From Orthonyx spaldingii (lineage: Eukaryota; Chordata; Aves; Passeriformes; Orthonychidae), in contig VZTJ01004023.1 of the NCBI GenBank assembly GCA_013397795.1, forward strand, positions 617,422 through 681,421: DNA of 64,000 bases, read 5' to 3'. Positions within the stretch are counted from its first letter, which is position 1. Every line of letters starts with the position of its first letter. The notes under the pieces were generated by a model. It was given only the letters and a program-made list of their open reading frames with translations. It was not told the origin of the DNA and did not search any database. The position numbers and the translations under genes are program-made. Below, piece after piece: positions 1 to 13,081 of the stretch.

Positions 1-818
1 AATTTAGGTGCATCCATATACCCTAGAGATAAATCGGCTGGCAAAACCTTTTGCAGCATGGGCTTGGCTGGCATCCAGATTTGAAGGCAGCACAGTAAAT
101 AAACTCTGCATTTCTCCATTCCACTTGCTGGGGCTGACTGCTAAAGGAGGCCTGTAAGCTCCCTTCTGTGCTGCTTCATTTGCAGACAGAAAATAAATTT
201 TCTGTGTGCAAGCTGGACACAGATCTGTGCTGGGTGAAATCAGTGACTCCCACTAATAACATCATTACAGTCCTTCTAGTTCAAGGCTCTGAGATTCAGG
301 AGCATCTTTTTATCTGCTCCAGTCACTACCAAACATGCATTTGAACCACCATTTGTATCAGATTTAAACAGGTAGAATACACAGGCTCCCTGTCCATAGG
401 CTCTTGTTGTCTTTGGGAGCACTGGTGCAGTTCTGGAGAGGCTGGGCTTTCCTGGCTCCAGTGGAAGGACAGTCTTGGTGGTCCAAATAATTCACGGTCA
501 CAAATCAGGCCTCGCTGAAATTCTGAGTTTGGCCCAAAGGTTCCACAAAAACATGTGTCCTCTTGTTACCTTCCCCTCTAAGTGCTGGCTTCTCTTTATT
601 TGTTTTTCCTCCATGCTTTGGCCTATAGTTCTTTTGAGGTCAAGGAAGAAAAAGGAAGGCAATTGTGTGACCTTGTTTGGGACACCTGAAAAGAGCCAAA
701 CACTGCAAGAGCCCCGAAGTGAGACAGACTTTGCACAGTTGAATCTACTGTGCATCATGGCAGCACCATGGGCTCTTGATGTTTCTGTGCTCACGGAAAA
801 TTTCTGTTTCACTTTCAG
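1..818 (+). other. HSF4: HSF4 intron sequence (5' edge of window)
   Basis: This stretch precedes the first recognisable HSF4 coding exon and ends in a pyrimidine-rich tract with an AG acceptor at 817-818. I looked for the preceding exon (start of the HR-A/B coiled coil) and the DNA-binding-domain exons and did not find them, so they should lie upstream of the window. I see no repeat or other gene here. Confidence 0.6.
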
Positions 819-3800
819 ACAAAATGAAGTTCTTTGGCGGGAAGTTGTTTCTCTCCGACAGAACCACTCACAGCAACAGAAAGTCATCAATAAGGTAGTG
901 TCATCAACAAGGTCATGCAAACTCCAAACTCACTTGTGCTGCCTGGTCTATGTCCTCCTTTGACATTTTTTTCTTGTCTCATAATCTCCACACTGTGATA
1001 TCGCAGTGTAATTATTTTCCCTTTCTTTTAAGTTCTGTGATGCTTTGATGTGTCCTGTGGAAACAGGTCATGAGCAAAGCACAGACTGCGCCCTTAAGCA
1101 AAAGATTTTCATTTCCCTGTCAGTCTTTTGTGTGATGTTAGAAACCACTTTTCTGTTGAAGTCCCAAGCAAGAGACCAGAACTGCCACTAATTGCCCTGT
1201 GTTGGCTGTGTTCTGGTTGTACCAATGCCTGGGCTTCCCAAATCTTCCTCTTCTCTTTGTACAAGAGAGGAGCCCCACTCCTGCCAGCACTGAAGCTGCA
1301 GGTGGCAGAATTGGCCACCCACTACCCCACTGGAGGAATGTAACAGCAACTATTACATTTTCTGGTGTTACTGGTATAGTTGAGGGATTACTGTACAACC
1401 TTTTAGGCTGCAGGGCCATCTCCCTTAAAATCTAGCATGACCAGTGTAGAAAAGGCCTCTCCAGTGATTCCTGGATGGTGCTGACATGACTGAACACGTC
1501 ACATATCCCAGTCCCCATGTTCTGACCCTCACGTGGCATCACAGAGTCATAGGACTGGCCAGAAATGCACGAGGCCATCAAGCCTTCCTCCAGCTCTGAG
1601 GCCAGACCAGCCACACGCTTCATTGTAGAGGCTTTTATGCAACTCTATTTTGTTATATTGAGCAATGAGTAAGAGCCAGCTGTGATATATAATAATAATA
1701 ATAATAATGCTCTCTTTGTTTGGAGGTCAAAGCAGAGCATTAAGTTCAAGCTGACCTGGGAATATGTTGCTAAGTGATTCCTCTCCAAAGCTACTCTGCT
1801 TCCTTTTTAGTGTCCTGTTATATCAACACTGAAATTCACAGAGCTGAAAAACTCAACTGAAAGAGCTCAGACCTCCATCCAGGCTCTCCCAGAGGGAGTT
1901 GCCTCTTTCACTTGCAAAGTCTTTGTCAGACTTTACAGCACCTCTGCTAAATGTCTCTGAAAACTTTAATGGATCCAGGTCTAACTCTAGGCCTAGGAAT
2001 GTTTGCATGTGCACTTCACAGGTCTGCTAGGACCAGCTGAAGTTCTGCATGCACGAAGTGGAGAGAGAAAGTGCTGAGCACGTGCATCCAGGAGCCTTTG
2101 CACAAAGCAGGCACCTGGCTGTGTCCCTTGAAAGCCAGGCAGATTGTTTGAGTCTTGGACAGCTCATTTCTGTTTCAGGCTCCAATGTCTCATGCAATTT
2201 GGCTCCTGTATTCTATGGCTGCTCCCAGCTTTGGGGTGCTGTTGGGAGGGAGGGATGTGTGAGATAAGAATGGCTGCGAGAGCAGGGAGTGCTGAATCAC
2301 TCTGCTGATTAACACCGGATTTTGATCTCTCCTGACAGCTGATTCAGTTTCTGTTTGGCCAGCTCCAATCAAGCCCCAGCAGCACTGGGATAAAGAGGAA
2401 GCTGTAAGTACCCTTGTGTGGTGCACACGCTCACGGGTGCATAATGCTGCCCCCTCACTAAAAGCACAAGCTCAGCTTGCCCAGGCAGGCAGTCACCGGA
2501 CCAGGGCTCCATGGTGATGGGAAATGAATGGGCTGAAGTGCAGAGTCAGACCTGCTGACATGCCCCATTCACTGCTCTTTAGAGAAGCACCGTGTCAGCT
2601 CGTGACCTTTATTTGGGGAACACAGCGCGCGGTGGGAGATGGGAGCGCTCATTAGGGGAAGGCTAAAGGACAGAACCCCACTTCTGGTCCTACAGGTTCC
2701 AGTTTTGACACTTGACATCACTAGGAGCAGGGCTGGGCCCAGCCAGCCCATAGACACCTTCTGTTTGACCCACTGAATGTGGCTTGTATCCAACACTGGC
2801 TCGGTGGTGTGTAACCTGCAGGCCTTACACAGAGGAAGGTGGGGAAAGATTTTAGCTAAAGGGTGTCTTTAGATAGGCTCTTTAAGGCAAGGGAGTAGAG
2901 CGACTTGAATTAGGAAGCTTAGTGCCTTTCAGGAGAGCAGCTATGCCTTTCTTGCCCTGTGGTGCTTGTGATCTAAAGAAGGGGTAGAGACTACTGAGGG
3001 CAGGGACCTGCCTCCAGTTCCCACCTACCTGGTGGCCTTTGACAACTTAGAGACTTCTCCGTGCTGCAGAGAAAGGAGCCAGACCTCCCATGAGTGGCTG
3101 CTGAAAGGAGTCAATTTTCGTTAAGTCAGTGTCCTTGTTCTTGACTGACTCCTCTTGTGAGGATTGTAAAGGCAACACAGGATTGAATGAAGGAGCCCAT
3201 AATCTGTACAAGCCTGCAGGGTATGTGCATCTCTGCCTACCCCCTCTGCTGAGCCTTTTGGAAGGGCTAAACACTACAGGTAGAAAAGAAGAGGGCTCAA
3301 GGGGAAAATAGGAGCTGCTGAGGTGCTGAGGTTCATGACTGGGGAAATTTTCCTCCAGTAGAGTGGGCAAGCACAGAAATGAGATGCCAGATCTGACTTC
3401 TAATTTCCAGTCAGGACTGTGCCCTCCCTGTAAAAGCTTTGCAGTCCAAGAAATGTCTTAGACCACTGCTTTTTTGAAAAAAAAGCAAATAGTTAGTGAG
3501 AAACTGTGCTGAAAGGGGCAGAAGAGCACAGAACTACCTGCACAGCAACTGTATTGACCCCCTTATGAAGAGGGATCAACAACTCAACTGCAATTTGCAT
3601 AGTGTTGTGCAAGGTAATTTGAGTTCCTGCTTCCTTGGAAACACAAGGGTCTGTCTTCCAGAAACCTCAGCTCTTGTGTCTGTATCTGCATCCTTAGTGT
3701 TTTATCTTTCACAGTTGTGTTTTCCTGCCTCTCTTCTAAATAGCTGCAGGAAAGGATGGTGTGCAGCCTGCAGCTACTTGGTGCAGAGCACAGTGCTGCC

Positions 3801-6800
3801 TGGGGCCTCTGGGTAGGTTTGGACAGGATGGGCAGGCCTGCATCCATTCCTTCTCTGGTTAATGCTCTTTTTTAATGGTGAGCTCCTCCAAAACTATTGT
3901 TAGCCTTCCTGGCCCATAACACTGGGAAAGAAAAACTCTTACAGGCAAGTAAAACTGCAGTACACAGGGCAGAAGAGCCCTTGGCTGAGAGATGTTTTGT
4001 GTATGAGCCACCAGGAGCCGTACTGCAAGACAAACCTTCCAGCACGTACGAGTCAGTACATGCTGGAAGACAAACCTGTTTCTCTTCACAGACCTCTGAT
4101 GCTTGACAACGGGCTGTCGGCTCCCCCAGTGCCCAAGTTCAGCCGGCATTTGTCTGCAGAGCCCCTCCACGACCCCTATTTCATACAGTCGGTAGGTTCA
4201 CCCCCGCCCCTGAGCTCTGGGGGGTGGCTTTGGCCTGGAGGGGAAATGTTTGAAGCAATAATAGAGATTATGGAGTAAGTAACTCGGCAAGAGTTTGGCA
4301 GTGAAGAAGAGATGAGGTTTGCAAAGTTGGGTGACATTTGTAACTCCTTCAGCTGCCCAGTTTCAGGGATGCCTGCATGAGGGAGGCCATGGGCTTTGGT
4401 GAGGAAAAGCAGACCCTGCACATTGAACTCTCCACGTTGTTACCCCAGCCTGGTTCACCTTGAGGGAAGAGAGGAAGAATTGAGTTCTAGAAGTGGGTAC
4501 TGTGATCTTTCTGACCAGACCTGGATTTTTGTAGCCTCTGAGGGATCCCCACCATCATTAAAGCAGAGGCCAGACACTTCTGTCATGCAGTTAAAATATG
4601 TGAGGCTGGCACGAGAGGCTCATACTGCCCTGTTGGGCTGTGTTGGATCTTTCCCTCCAGAGGAAGCTGAGCAGTCTAAGCAAATTGTCAGACATGGTAA
4701 AACCTCTTGGTTGCTGACACTTCACAGGGTTTATTTCACACCTTTACCTCTGTGCGGTTGGAGGAAAAGTGAGAGGAAATTATAATGTTGCATAGTAGGT
4801 AAAAGCTTTCTTGGTTTCCATACAGGGAGGACTCAAGGTCCTGGTGAATAAAGCCTAACCATCTCAGACAGGGCCTTGGACTTGTTTTGGGGTCAGAAGG
4901 ATACATCTGTGTGATTTTTCCTTTCCTCTTAGCCATCGACAGAGCCTGCCTCTTGCTTGAACAGCCCTGCAATTGCTGGAGGACCCATCATATCTGATGT
5001 TACTGAAGCATCACCATCCAACATCATGACTATGCAATCCCCTCCTGAAAATGACAGGTAAAACATGTTTGTGATTAAAAACAGGGAGAATTGAGTATGA
5101 ACATGCTTATGCAACTCTTCACAAGAGCTTTTCATGGCTGTAATTCTGCCAAAGTTTCTGTCTGATTCACAAATCTCTGTAGAGATATGGGATGGAATAC
5201 TTTTTTCCAGTTTGCAAAGTGGGTCAGATTTTCAGAAGTAGAGGGGGGTAGTATGAGCATAACTTTCAAAACAAAGTCCTGAATTTCATGCCGAGAACTT
5301 TCACTCACCTCTTTGAGAAATATTCCATGTTTCTTTATATTTTGTCCTCGAGACAGGGACTATCTCACACTCAATCAAATAATGAGATAATAACACTTGT
5401 TGGGTTTGTTGAGAGAGAGAAAGGAGGGTTTCCTTTTGGCTTTGGCAAAGAAGAAACAATCAAATTGTACATCTATCTGCTAATGAGAACAGAAAGGTTG
5501 CATCACAACTTCCGATGTTTGACAACTTTTCTGTGAAATGGCCTCAGTAACTTAAGAACTGAATGCAGAGGTATTTTAATGCTTATCTCTTCCTGCCACA
5601 GACATGCAGTGTATTTAGGGCTGGTAGCAGAATAGCTAAAGCTATGTCAGTGGAAAGTAAGTAGACAGATGAATCATGGAAACAGTTTCTCAGGCTTAGA
5701 GGCAAGGCAGTTATACTCTAGAAATTGCCTGTAAATCTGTTGCATAATTGAAACCATAGCCATAAAATTAACGAGAAGCATGTAAAGAGCTTCAGATTAA
5801 AAAAAACCAAACAAACCTGGGAGCCATTTCTGAAGCAGAAAATCTTTAATATAACCTTCAAGTTAAGTTGGTTATTTCTACTAATTATTGAGTGCCATCT
5901 GGTGGCTGCTGATCTGTGCTCTGTCTGCGTGACTTGAGCATCTGAGCTAGCCATGGCCCTAATCAGCTCAGGTGTGGTACTTCCTAAATCACCTGAGCTT
6001 CTGGTGGGAGTTTAGGACCCACGAGATGAGAAGATGATCTGAAAGGAATGTTGAGGAAAGCTCTGTAGTGTCACATACCATCCCTCTTGGTCTCTGTGCC
6101 TTTGTCACTTTGGCTCCAGCTGTGCAGGTTCACAGGGAGCTGTAAAGGCTCCTACAAGTAACACAGACCAGATTTTTACACACAAAATGCTACTAAACAA
6201 AACTTCATTGTCATTTGTCCATCTGGAAATTATGTAGGGTGCCTCTCCCATTGGAAAAAGGCAAAACTGCCTCCAACCAAGTAAAACATGACTAGGACTG
6301 TCAGATCTCAGTAACTTCTGTTCAAGTCCTGCAGGGCCACGAGATCCTGACCTGTCTCTTTGGGATCTCTAGAGTGCTTGCTGGTCCAATCCTAACTCCT
6401 GCATGGGATGGTCGTACTGATCCCATTCCTATCTCTAGGATGACACTTTTCTGTTTCAGGGGAGTCTTTCTAGCCCAGGGTCCCTTTAACCTGTCGCTAA
6501 CACTCACCCATGAAATGATCAGTGCATGGAAATTTATTTTCTGTATTTGCAAAACAGTTGAATGGGGTAAATTCATTATAGTGGTGACTGATGGAGTGAC
6601 TGAAGATATTCCAGCTGAGCATGTTTCTGGAGCTTGCTGAAAAGAAAAAGAGGCTGCTGGCTGCTTTTGCCCATCTGAGGAAATGGAAAGACCTTCTGGG
6701 GCAGTTTGATGGGAATTGGAAGCAATGCCTTGTGCTCCTGCCCTTCCCAGTAGCACGAGGCCTTTGCAGAGCCGCTGTGTGTGGTGCCAAGCCTTGTCTC

Positions 6801-9800
6801 TGCTGCAGGGAGAAGTGTCTCATGCTGATCAAGGAGGAGCCAGTCAGCCCTGGAGTGAAAGCCAGCGCGGAGCCCGATGTGCCCCTGCCCGGCTGCCGGG
6901 GCTGCGCCGAGCCCCCAGTGCTGCCCGTGGCCATGGTCCAGTCTGTCCTGGAAGGCAAGGGCAGCTGTGGTGCAGCCCCACCAGGGACCTCCCAAGCACC
7001 TGAGAGGAGAGGCAGAAGGGCACTGCTGGACAGGTGAGGAGAGCCAGGGAGACCTGCGGCCCCGCCTGTTCACGGCCCTTTCCACCCTTTCCCAGGGTGG
7101 GGAGGGAGGGTGAGTGCAGTCACCAAGTGCAGCCTGGTGAGCTCCATCCTGTACCTGTGGCACCTGCTGGAGGACCTTTGAATCCCAGGGAACAGTTCAC
7201 AGAGGTAGGGGGCATGTGGATCACCTGCTTGAAGGACCCAGCAGAGGAAGAGCTGTCAGAGGATGTGCATCAGAGCTGTGGGAGCAGGAAGAGGTGTTTT
7301 GCAGTGAGAGGGATTTGCCCAAGGTCCAAAGCTGAAGCCCAGACCAGCACCTGTGTCTGAAGACCTGCACTGGACTGTGCTACACCCCTGCTAGGGGTAT
7401 TGGCACTGTGTCATGGGGCTCAGCCCCAGGGTGATCCCAGCAAATCACTTCTGGGGCTGTGCTCTGAGACTGAAATCCCAACAGCACCCATGGCATGGGT
7501 GAGTGTCCAGGAGATCTCACCAGCAGAAGGAAAGCGTGGTGCAGCTGGGGGGATGATGTGGAACTCAACTGCAGCTCATTCTTGATAGCAACTGCAGCAA
7601 TGTAGGGAGAACTGGAAGGGAGGGCAACACAACACACTCAATAGGATTATCAGAAAAGCTTCAATTTTCCTTTAAGTCCTTACAGAGAATCACATTCCTC
7701 CTTCTGAACCCACTGGATGCTTAAAAACATATTACTGAAAGAAAAATAATCCTTTTTTTAAAGACCTGATTTAAAGAGAAAATTTTTATAGCTTTTGGGG
7801 GGTTTAAACACAGCAGGGCTTCACTGTTGCTCATTTAACTGAATGTCTCCAGTAAATGCAGCCTGCAGGGTGAATGCCTGCAGCTAAAAGTCATTCCTTT
7901 AAAAAGCATTAGTTAACAGTAATTCAGGCATCTTGGACCAAGAGAATGGCAATGCAGCCTGTTCTGGTTCCAAGTGCATCTTTAAAAGGATTCTTTCTAA
8001 GGAAAGCTTTAATTTTCCCACTGCCGAGGAGCTGTGCACAGACTATCCCCAAACCACGTGTCACCCAGGAGAGGAGTTGTCTCACTTGTTTTACCATCTG
8101 CCCAGTCCCCTGTGTGCTCTGCTGAGTTCTACTTCTGGGATTAAACCAAGTTATGTGGCATAAACCCAGGCTGACAGTGGGCTCTTGGTTTTCAAAATGA
8201 GATTGAAACATAAACATCCTTTTGGAAGGCTGCTCGGTGCTGCTTTCTGTATGTATTTATGCAAGTTTCCTTTGTGGCAATATTTCCCCTTGTGTTTTCT
8301 CAGAACAGATATTTCAGACCCATTGGAGGGCACCGACTGGAGCCTGGAAGGGCTGCAGCTGCTGCTGAGGAGCCAGCAGTACAGCTTGGAGCCTGCCAGC
8401 CTCTTGGATGTGAGTGTTGCTGGGAAGGCTGCATCAAATAGAGCTGTGAAGCTCACAGAGGTTCCTTTGGGCTCTGAATCAGGTCGTGCTGCGTGTGTGG
8501 CATTTTATCTGCCACACGTAGCCTGTGGAGTCACAGTTCTGTTTTGACCTGCTCATAGGATTTCAGCTTTAAATTCTGCCTTTTTTTTTTTTTTAATATG
8601 CATATTTGAACTTCTAGGAGCACAAAACACAGTGCATTTGGTAAAGAAATCAATGTGAGACCTGACACATTTATGTAAAATAGGTTTAATATGACACTCT
8701 AGCTCGTTTGGTAATTGCTTTTAGGGGTTAATTTATTTTCTGCGTATTCTACATCTTAGATATTCCTAGATTGTGTTTAGCTTTCCTTACCTTCCCCTCT
8801 TCCTCATATTCTGGGAAGTGTAGCCCGTGTAAAATTCTCTCTCTGCTGAGGTATTTATCAGTCTCAGTTCTTAGATCACCTTTCTTTAGAAATGGATGGT
8901 GGCTTTTTTCTTAAACAGATGTGTAGAAATAGGAAGGTTTGTTTATTTCTCTGTTGTTGTACATATAGTTGGTATATGAAAGGTTTTTGCCCATAATGAA
9001 GTAACTTTGTAGGTAAGAAAAGAATCTCTATGTCAAATATCTGCTCCCTTGAGGAGGTGCTTCAGATAAAGGCATGTTGTAAGCTTGCATGGATAAACAG
9101 AATGAAAAATAATTTTTAAAAAATCAATCTTATTCTCTTCAAGTCAGTTCCCAGGTGTCTGTGGTTGATTTTGACTTTACAGAGAGCTTTTCTAATGGCC
9201 TGCTCTATCACTGACTGTTGGTTTCTGTTTCTTGTTTCTCATTTCTCATTAGGAAGTGTTTTCCTGTTACTGACACACTTCTCTCTGTGCAGTTAATGTC
9301 ACAAGAGTGAGAATGAATCATAAAACTGGCCCCAGATCAACAGCTCCTTTTCCCAAATTGCTCAGACTTCTCAAGAAATTTTCACCAAAGCACTGATGTA
9401 ACAGTAGCCTGCCCTCTGCTACTAAGTTTTGGAATGCTTATAAAAGTCATATGAATCTGGAAGTGCCCTAGGACTCAGGAGCAGCAGCAAAGGGCTTTGA
9501 TTGGTGTGTGCAGCAACACAAAGAACTGCCCTGGTTTGTGACAGGGCTGTGGCACGGGGAGTCTGTGCTGTCCCTGCCCTGGCAGGCAGCAGGGCTCGTG
9601 GGTCAGCACAAGTGCCCACGGCCCAGCCCGGGCTGTGCCACCAGTCAGCACAGGAGCCTTTGTCTGCAGCTCGAGTTAGTGCAGGGCTGCCCCCTCCAGC
9701 AGACAGGGGAGGGCATGAGAGTCTCAAACCATTACACCTTTCAGAGCCCTAACTGTATTTTTCTCCCAACAGGTCTTTAATCCCAATTTATCTTTGAGTG

Positions 9801-12770
9801 AGTGGAATTTGACTGAAATGGAAGCCAGTCTGTCCCCGGTAAGAGCTGTGATATTCTGAGATATGATAGCAGCAATCATAGAACCCTGGAATGGTCGGGG
9901 CTGGAAGCGACCTTGATGTTCATCCTGTGCCAACCCCCCTGCAATGGGCAGGGACACCTTCCCCTAGATCTCCTTGCCTAAATAATAATGGAACTATGAA
10001 GCAGAGCTTGTGCATAACTGAGGAAGTTATTTCAGAGGGGAGAGTGGGCTAAAGCACAGCACAGGAGGCATCTCCTGAGGGCAGCATGAGACTCTTGTAT
10101 TATACTCTTGACCTGTTTTTGCCACTCAGCCAGGCCTTGTCTGGAGACAAGCTCTGACTGACTGTTGGTGTCCTGGAGTCTTTAATTGCAACTGGCTGCT
10201 CCAAACTTTCTCTTGGTGTGAATGTCACATCCTACTAATACCATAGATTTATAAAGTGTCTTTGTGCCAGAGCTCTTTATAAAATATGCCTTTACAAAGT
10301 GCAGCCATCCCTGTAGGTTTCAGGAGCAGTAAAATACCATGCAATTAGAATAGAGATTCCTGTGTGCCTGTACATGAAGAAACAAGGAGAAATTGTTTGG
10401 CAGTATTTGTTTGGAATTGGTACTGACACAGACATTGCTGCAGAAACAGCAGGTTTAATAAACAGTGAAGGAAACCATAGACTCATAGAAGTATTTAGGT
10501 TGGAAGTGTGTTGCATGGCTGGGTTCTTTTTCCTGCATGATGAAGGGTGAATTTTCAGAGTCTTCACTGACAGCCAAATTGGATGAAGATTTGGATGGTT
10601 CTGCCATCTCTACAGATGCACAAACCAAGTGTAATCTACTCTAATGAAATGCAGAAGGTCTCTAAGCCTTCTTCATGGTATCAACATCCTTTTTAGGTTT
10701 TAATAATTTTGAATTTACCACGTAATTCCACTTCCTGAGTGTTAGGAAGAAGAGTGTCTGAAGAAATAGTTAATATTAATTAGCAAGGCTTGGAAGCAAG
10801 GGCTGTTACCTTTTAAAAAGGATTGCATGAGAGGTAAGGCCAGGAAAGGAGGCTGCAGTGTTCAATAGTTCAGTCCTTGAGCCCACTGGAGCTCTTGCTT
10901 GTCCTACAGAAAGTCATGAGCACAGAGAAATTTGGAAGCAATACCTGGATCAGCTCTGTGCCTTGAGCACTGTGCAAGCAAAAGCTAGTTTTACTTTAAA
11001 GACAGTCATAGGAAGACGGAAAGAAAATCCCTTTGCTCTGTGTTGCTGGCTGCAGAGGACTGTGGGTTTGCTTTGTATGGCAGCCCCAGTGACACCAGCC
11101 TGGCCCCTCATGTGACATGAGCTTCACACCAAATTAGCCAGTGCTGAATAGGGGATTGCACGTCCCACAGCCCTCTCCTTCAGGCAGATCTGCCCTTGAG
11201 CACGAGGTGTGGCTATTTTAGTGAAATGCAGTGAGGCTGGGAGGAGAGGCGGGCAGGGAGGATGGCTCGTGTTACTGGTGGGTGTTGTGCAGTGGGGTGA
11301 AGCACCGGTGCTCAGACATGGCCTAGTTCTAACAAGCTCCCCTGTTTTTGTATAATTGTACATTGTAGTTTATATTTTTGCATCAAGATGCAGCGACTCA
11401 CAGTGGATCTGGAGAAGAGTGCAACTGAGCTGCCCCCAAAAGTGTTCAACCCACCGTTCAACAACACCTGCCCAGGTAGGAGCACCAGCAGCTCTGTGGG
11501 CTTGGCACTGGGGATGTTGTTCAGGCAGCCACATATGATGTCCAGCACTGACTGTTTGCCATTTGAGGGAGCAAACCATGTTTGTTATTTTACTTTCATG
11601 ATTGTCAGTCAGCAATGTTTCCACAGCAGCTGCTAAGCCAGTTCCTGAGCTGTGGAAAAAGGGTGGGGGGTCAGCTAAGGTGTAAATGGAATTGAATTGG
11701 TTTTGCCGTTATGACTATCAGTGTCTCCCCTGTTTTCTCTGCCTGTTCACTGCCACCTCAGAGCAAAGTGATGATCTCCGTGGGTAGGGGTGGTAAGAGC
11801 TGTACAGTGCTGGGTTTCCTCTGGCTCCTGCTGCAGAGGAGGGGCTCCAGTAGCTGCTGGCAGCCAGAGACACAGGTTGTGTGTCTCTTTCTCCAGACCT
11901 TTTAGGAGACATCAAGGGAACTGTCCAGTTGATCTTCTCCCACTTGCTGACTCTGATAAAGTGTGTCATTGACCTTAGATGTGCATCTAGGAATGTTGCC
12001 CTGGTTGTGGAATCGTGATGTATGTTCATGTGTGTTCAGCTGGGACAGACCTGAAAGAGAAGCTCTTGAGAGCCCCAGTTTGGTGCTGTAGCCACCTGAA
12101 CCCACCCCAGAGTTTTGATTCATTGTGTGTCACTCAAGGACTTCCAGCCTCAGCCTCTTTCATGAGCATCTCAAAGGCATTAAAAGCTCAGGCACACTGA
12201 AGAGAGTCCTTGAGCACCCCTTGTTTGCAAAGCCTTTTCTGGTCCTTCTACAAAGAGGAAGAAAGTTCTTGAGTAAAGAAGAGCAGCTACTCTCATCCTC
12301 TTCTCAGTGTCTCCAACATTTGGTCATCCCTCTTTCACTTGGGAGGCATCTCAGCATTCAGGCAGAACCCACCTGGTGACCTGCAGAGACTCCCCTTGAT
12401 TTTAATGGGCTTTTGAGTGACTCCAAGTTCTGCTCAAGTGTTTCCAAGCAATTTTGCTGGAGTGAGGCTCCTCAGCCACTGTTGCAATGGGGATTTGTCA
12501 CATTTCAGTTGTACATATGTAAAATCAGGTAACCTGCCTTCCAGAAGCTGAATTTTCTGCTGTCCATTTCTAGGGAAAGATGTCATTCTTGAAAGTGCCC
12601 AGCAGTTCCTCCTCGACCGTCAGTCCGTCTTTGGGAACGACCTCATCAGCTTGCCTGAAAATCCATCACTTTATGTTCCTTCTGAAAATGTGGCTTCCTA
12701 CCTGTCCTCTGTGGGTGTCCAAGGGGATATCCCTCTAAACCTGAGTTCTTCAACAGACAACAGCCAGTGA
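819..12770 (+). CDS. HSF4: Heat shock transcription factor 4, C-terminal part (5' partial)
   Basis: HSF4 is a nuclear heat-shock-element-binding factor, known in mammals for lens development. Coding exons: 819-894, 2339-2403, 4092-4191, 4933-5057, 6809-7033, 8304-8409, 9773-9838, 11388-11475, 12574-12770 (TGA at 12768). They join in frame to 348 codons plus stop. The first exon gives the end of the HR-A/B coiled coil (QNEVLWREVVSLRQ). Family-diagnostic blocks follow: IQFLFGQLQ, DPYFIQSPS, GPIISDV, REKCLMLIKEEPVSPG, LPVAMVQSVLEGKGS and the tail motif ENVASYLS. These track mammalian HSF4 rather than HSF1 or HSF2. IKEEPVSP fits the phosphorylation-dependent sumoylation motif. Exons 8304-8409 and 9773-9838 encode a Leu-rich segment like the HSF1 HR-C. 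The DNA-binding domain lies outside the window. The eighth exon could begin at 11394 instead of 11388. HSF3 is the main alternative identity, but it fits these blocks less well. Confidence 0.87.
1691..1708. repeat. (AAT)6 microsatellite
   Basis: Six perfect AAT units lie in the HSF4 intron between the first two exons of the window. Confidence 0.85.
9874..9975 (-). mobile_element. CR1 LINE 3' fragment (minus strand)
   Basis: On the plus strand this reads as the reverse complement of a CR1 tail: AATCATAGAACCCTGGAATGG, GGGGCTGGAAGCGACCTTGA, CATCCTGTGCCAACCCCCCTGC and ATGGGCAGGGACACCTTCCCCTAG. It begins 36 bases after an HSF4 exon donor and is intronic. Confidence 0.85.
10471..10512 (-). mobile_element. 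Short CR1 tail remnant
   Basis: Text of the type ACCATAGACTCATAGAAGTATTTAGGTTGGAAG matches the reverse complement of the CR1 terminus (repeated CATAGAAT, then GGTTGGAAG). Only about 40 bases are recognisable; it sits in an HSF4 intron. Confidence 0.55.
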
Positions 12771-13075
12771 TTTAGCTTCCAAGAAACAACTCCCTCCCAG
12801 CCATCCAAGCATCCACAGGTTTGAATGTAAAGAAACAAAACTGACTGAGAAACCCACAAGACAGTTTCTTTTTGTGCCCTTTTGTTTTGTTGTTGGTTTG
12901 TTTTTTTTTTAGTAGATGGCAATGGTCAGTAGCTGTTGCTTTACCCTCCCTGCACCTGGATTTCAGTGTTTTTTAAAACAAAATGCTGCTTCTGGGGCTT
13001 GGTCTGAGGGGGAGTAAGAACTTGGAAGGACTTTTTGGCATCCCTTGAAAATGCTTTAGAAATTTCAAATCTTTT

Positions 13076-13081
13076 AATAAA
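13076..13081 (+). terminator. HSF4: Proximal HSF4 polyadenylation signal (AATAAA)
   Basis: A canonical AATAAA hexamer lies 306 bases after the HSF4 stop codon in an A/T-rich context. It would give a short 3' UTR. Confidence 0.45.

Noticed and set aside
1536..1600. Possible minus-strand CR1 remnant (ATCACAGAGTCATAGGACTGG)
   Set aside because: The first 20 bases resemble a CR1 end but the following sequence diverges too much to call.
6576..7163. Minus-strand open frame of 195 codons
   Set aside because: It is the shadow of the GC-rich HSF4 exon at 6809-7033, which has clear family motifs on the plus strand.
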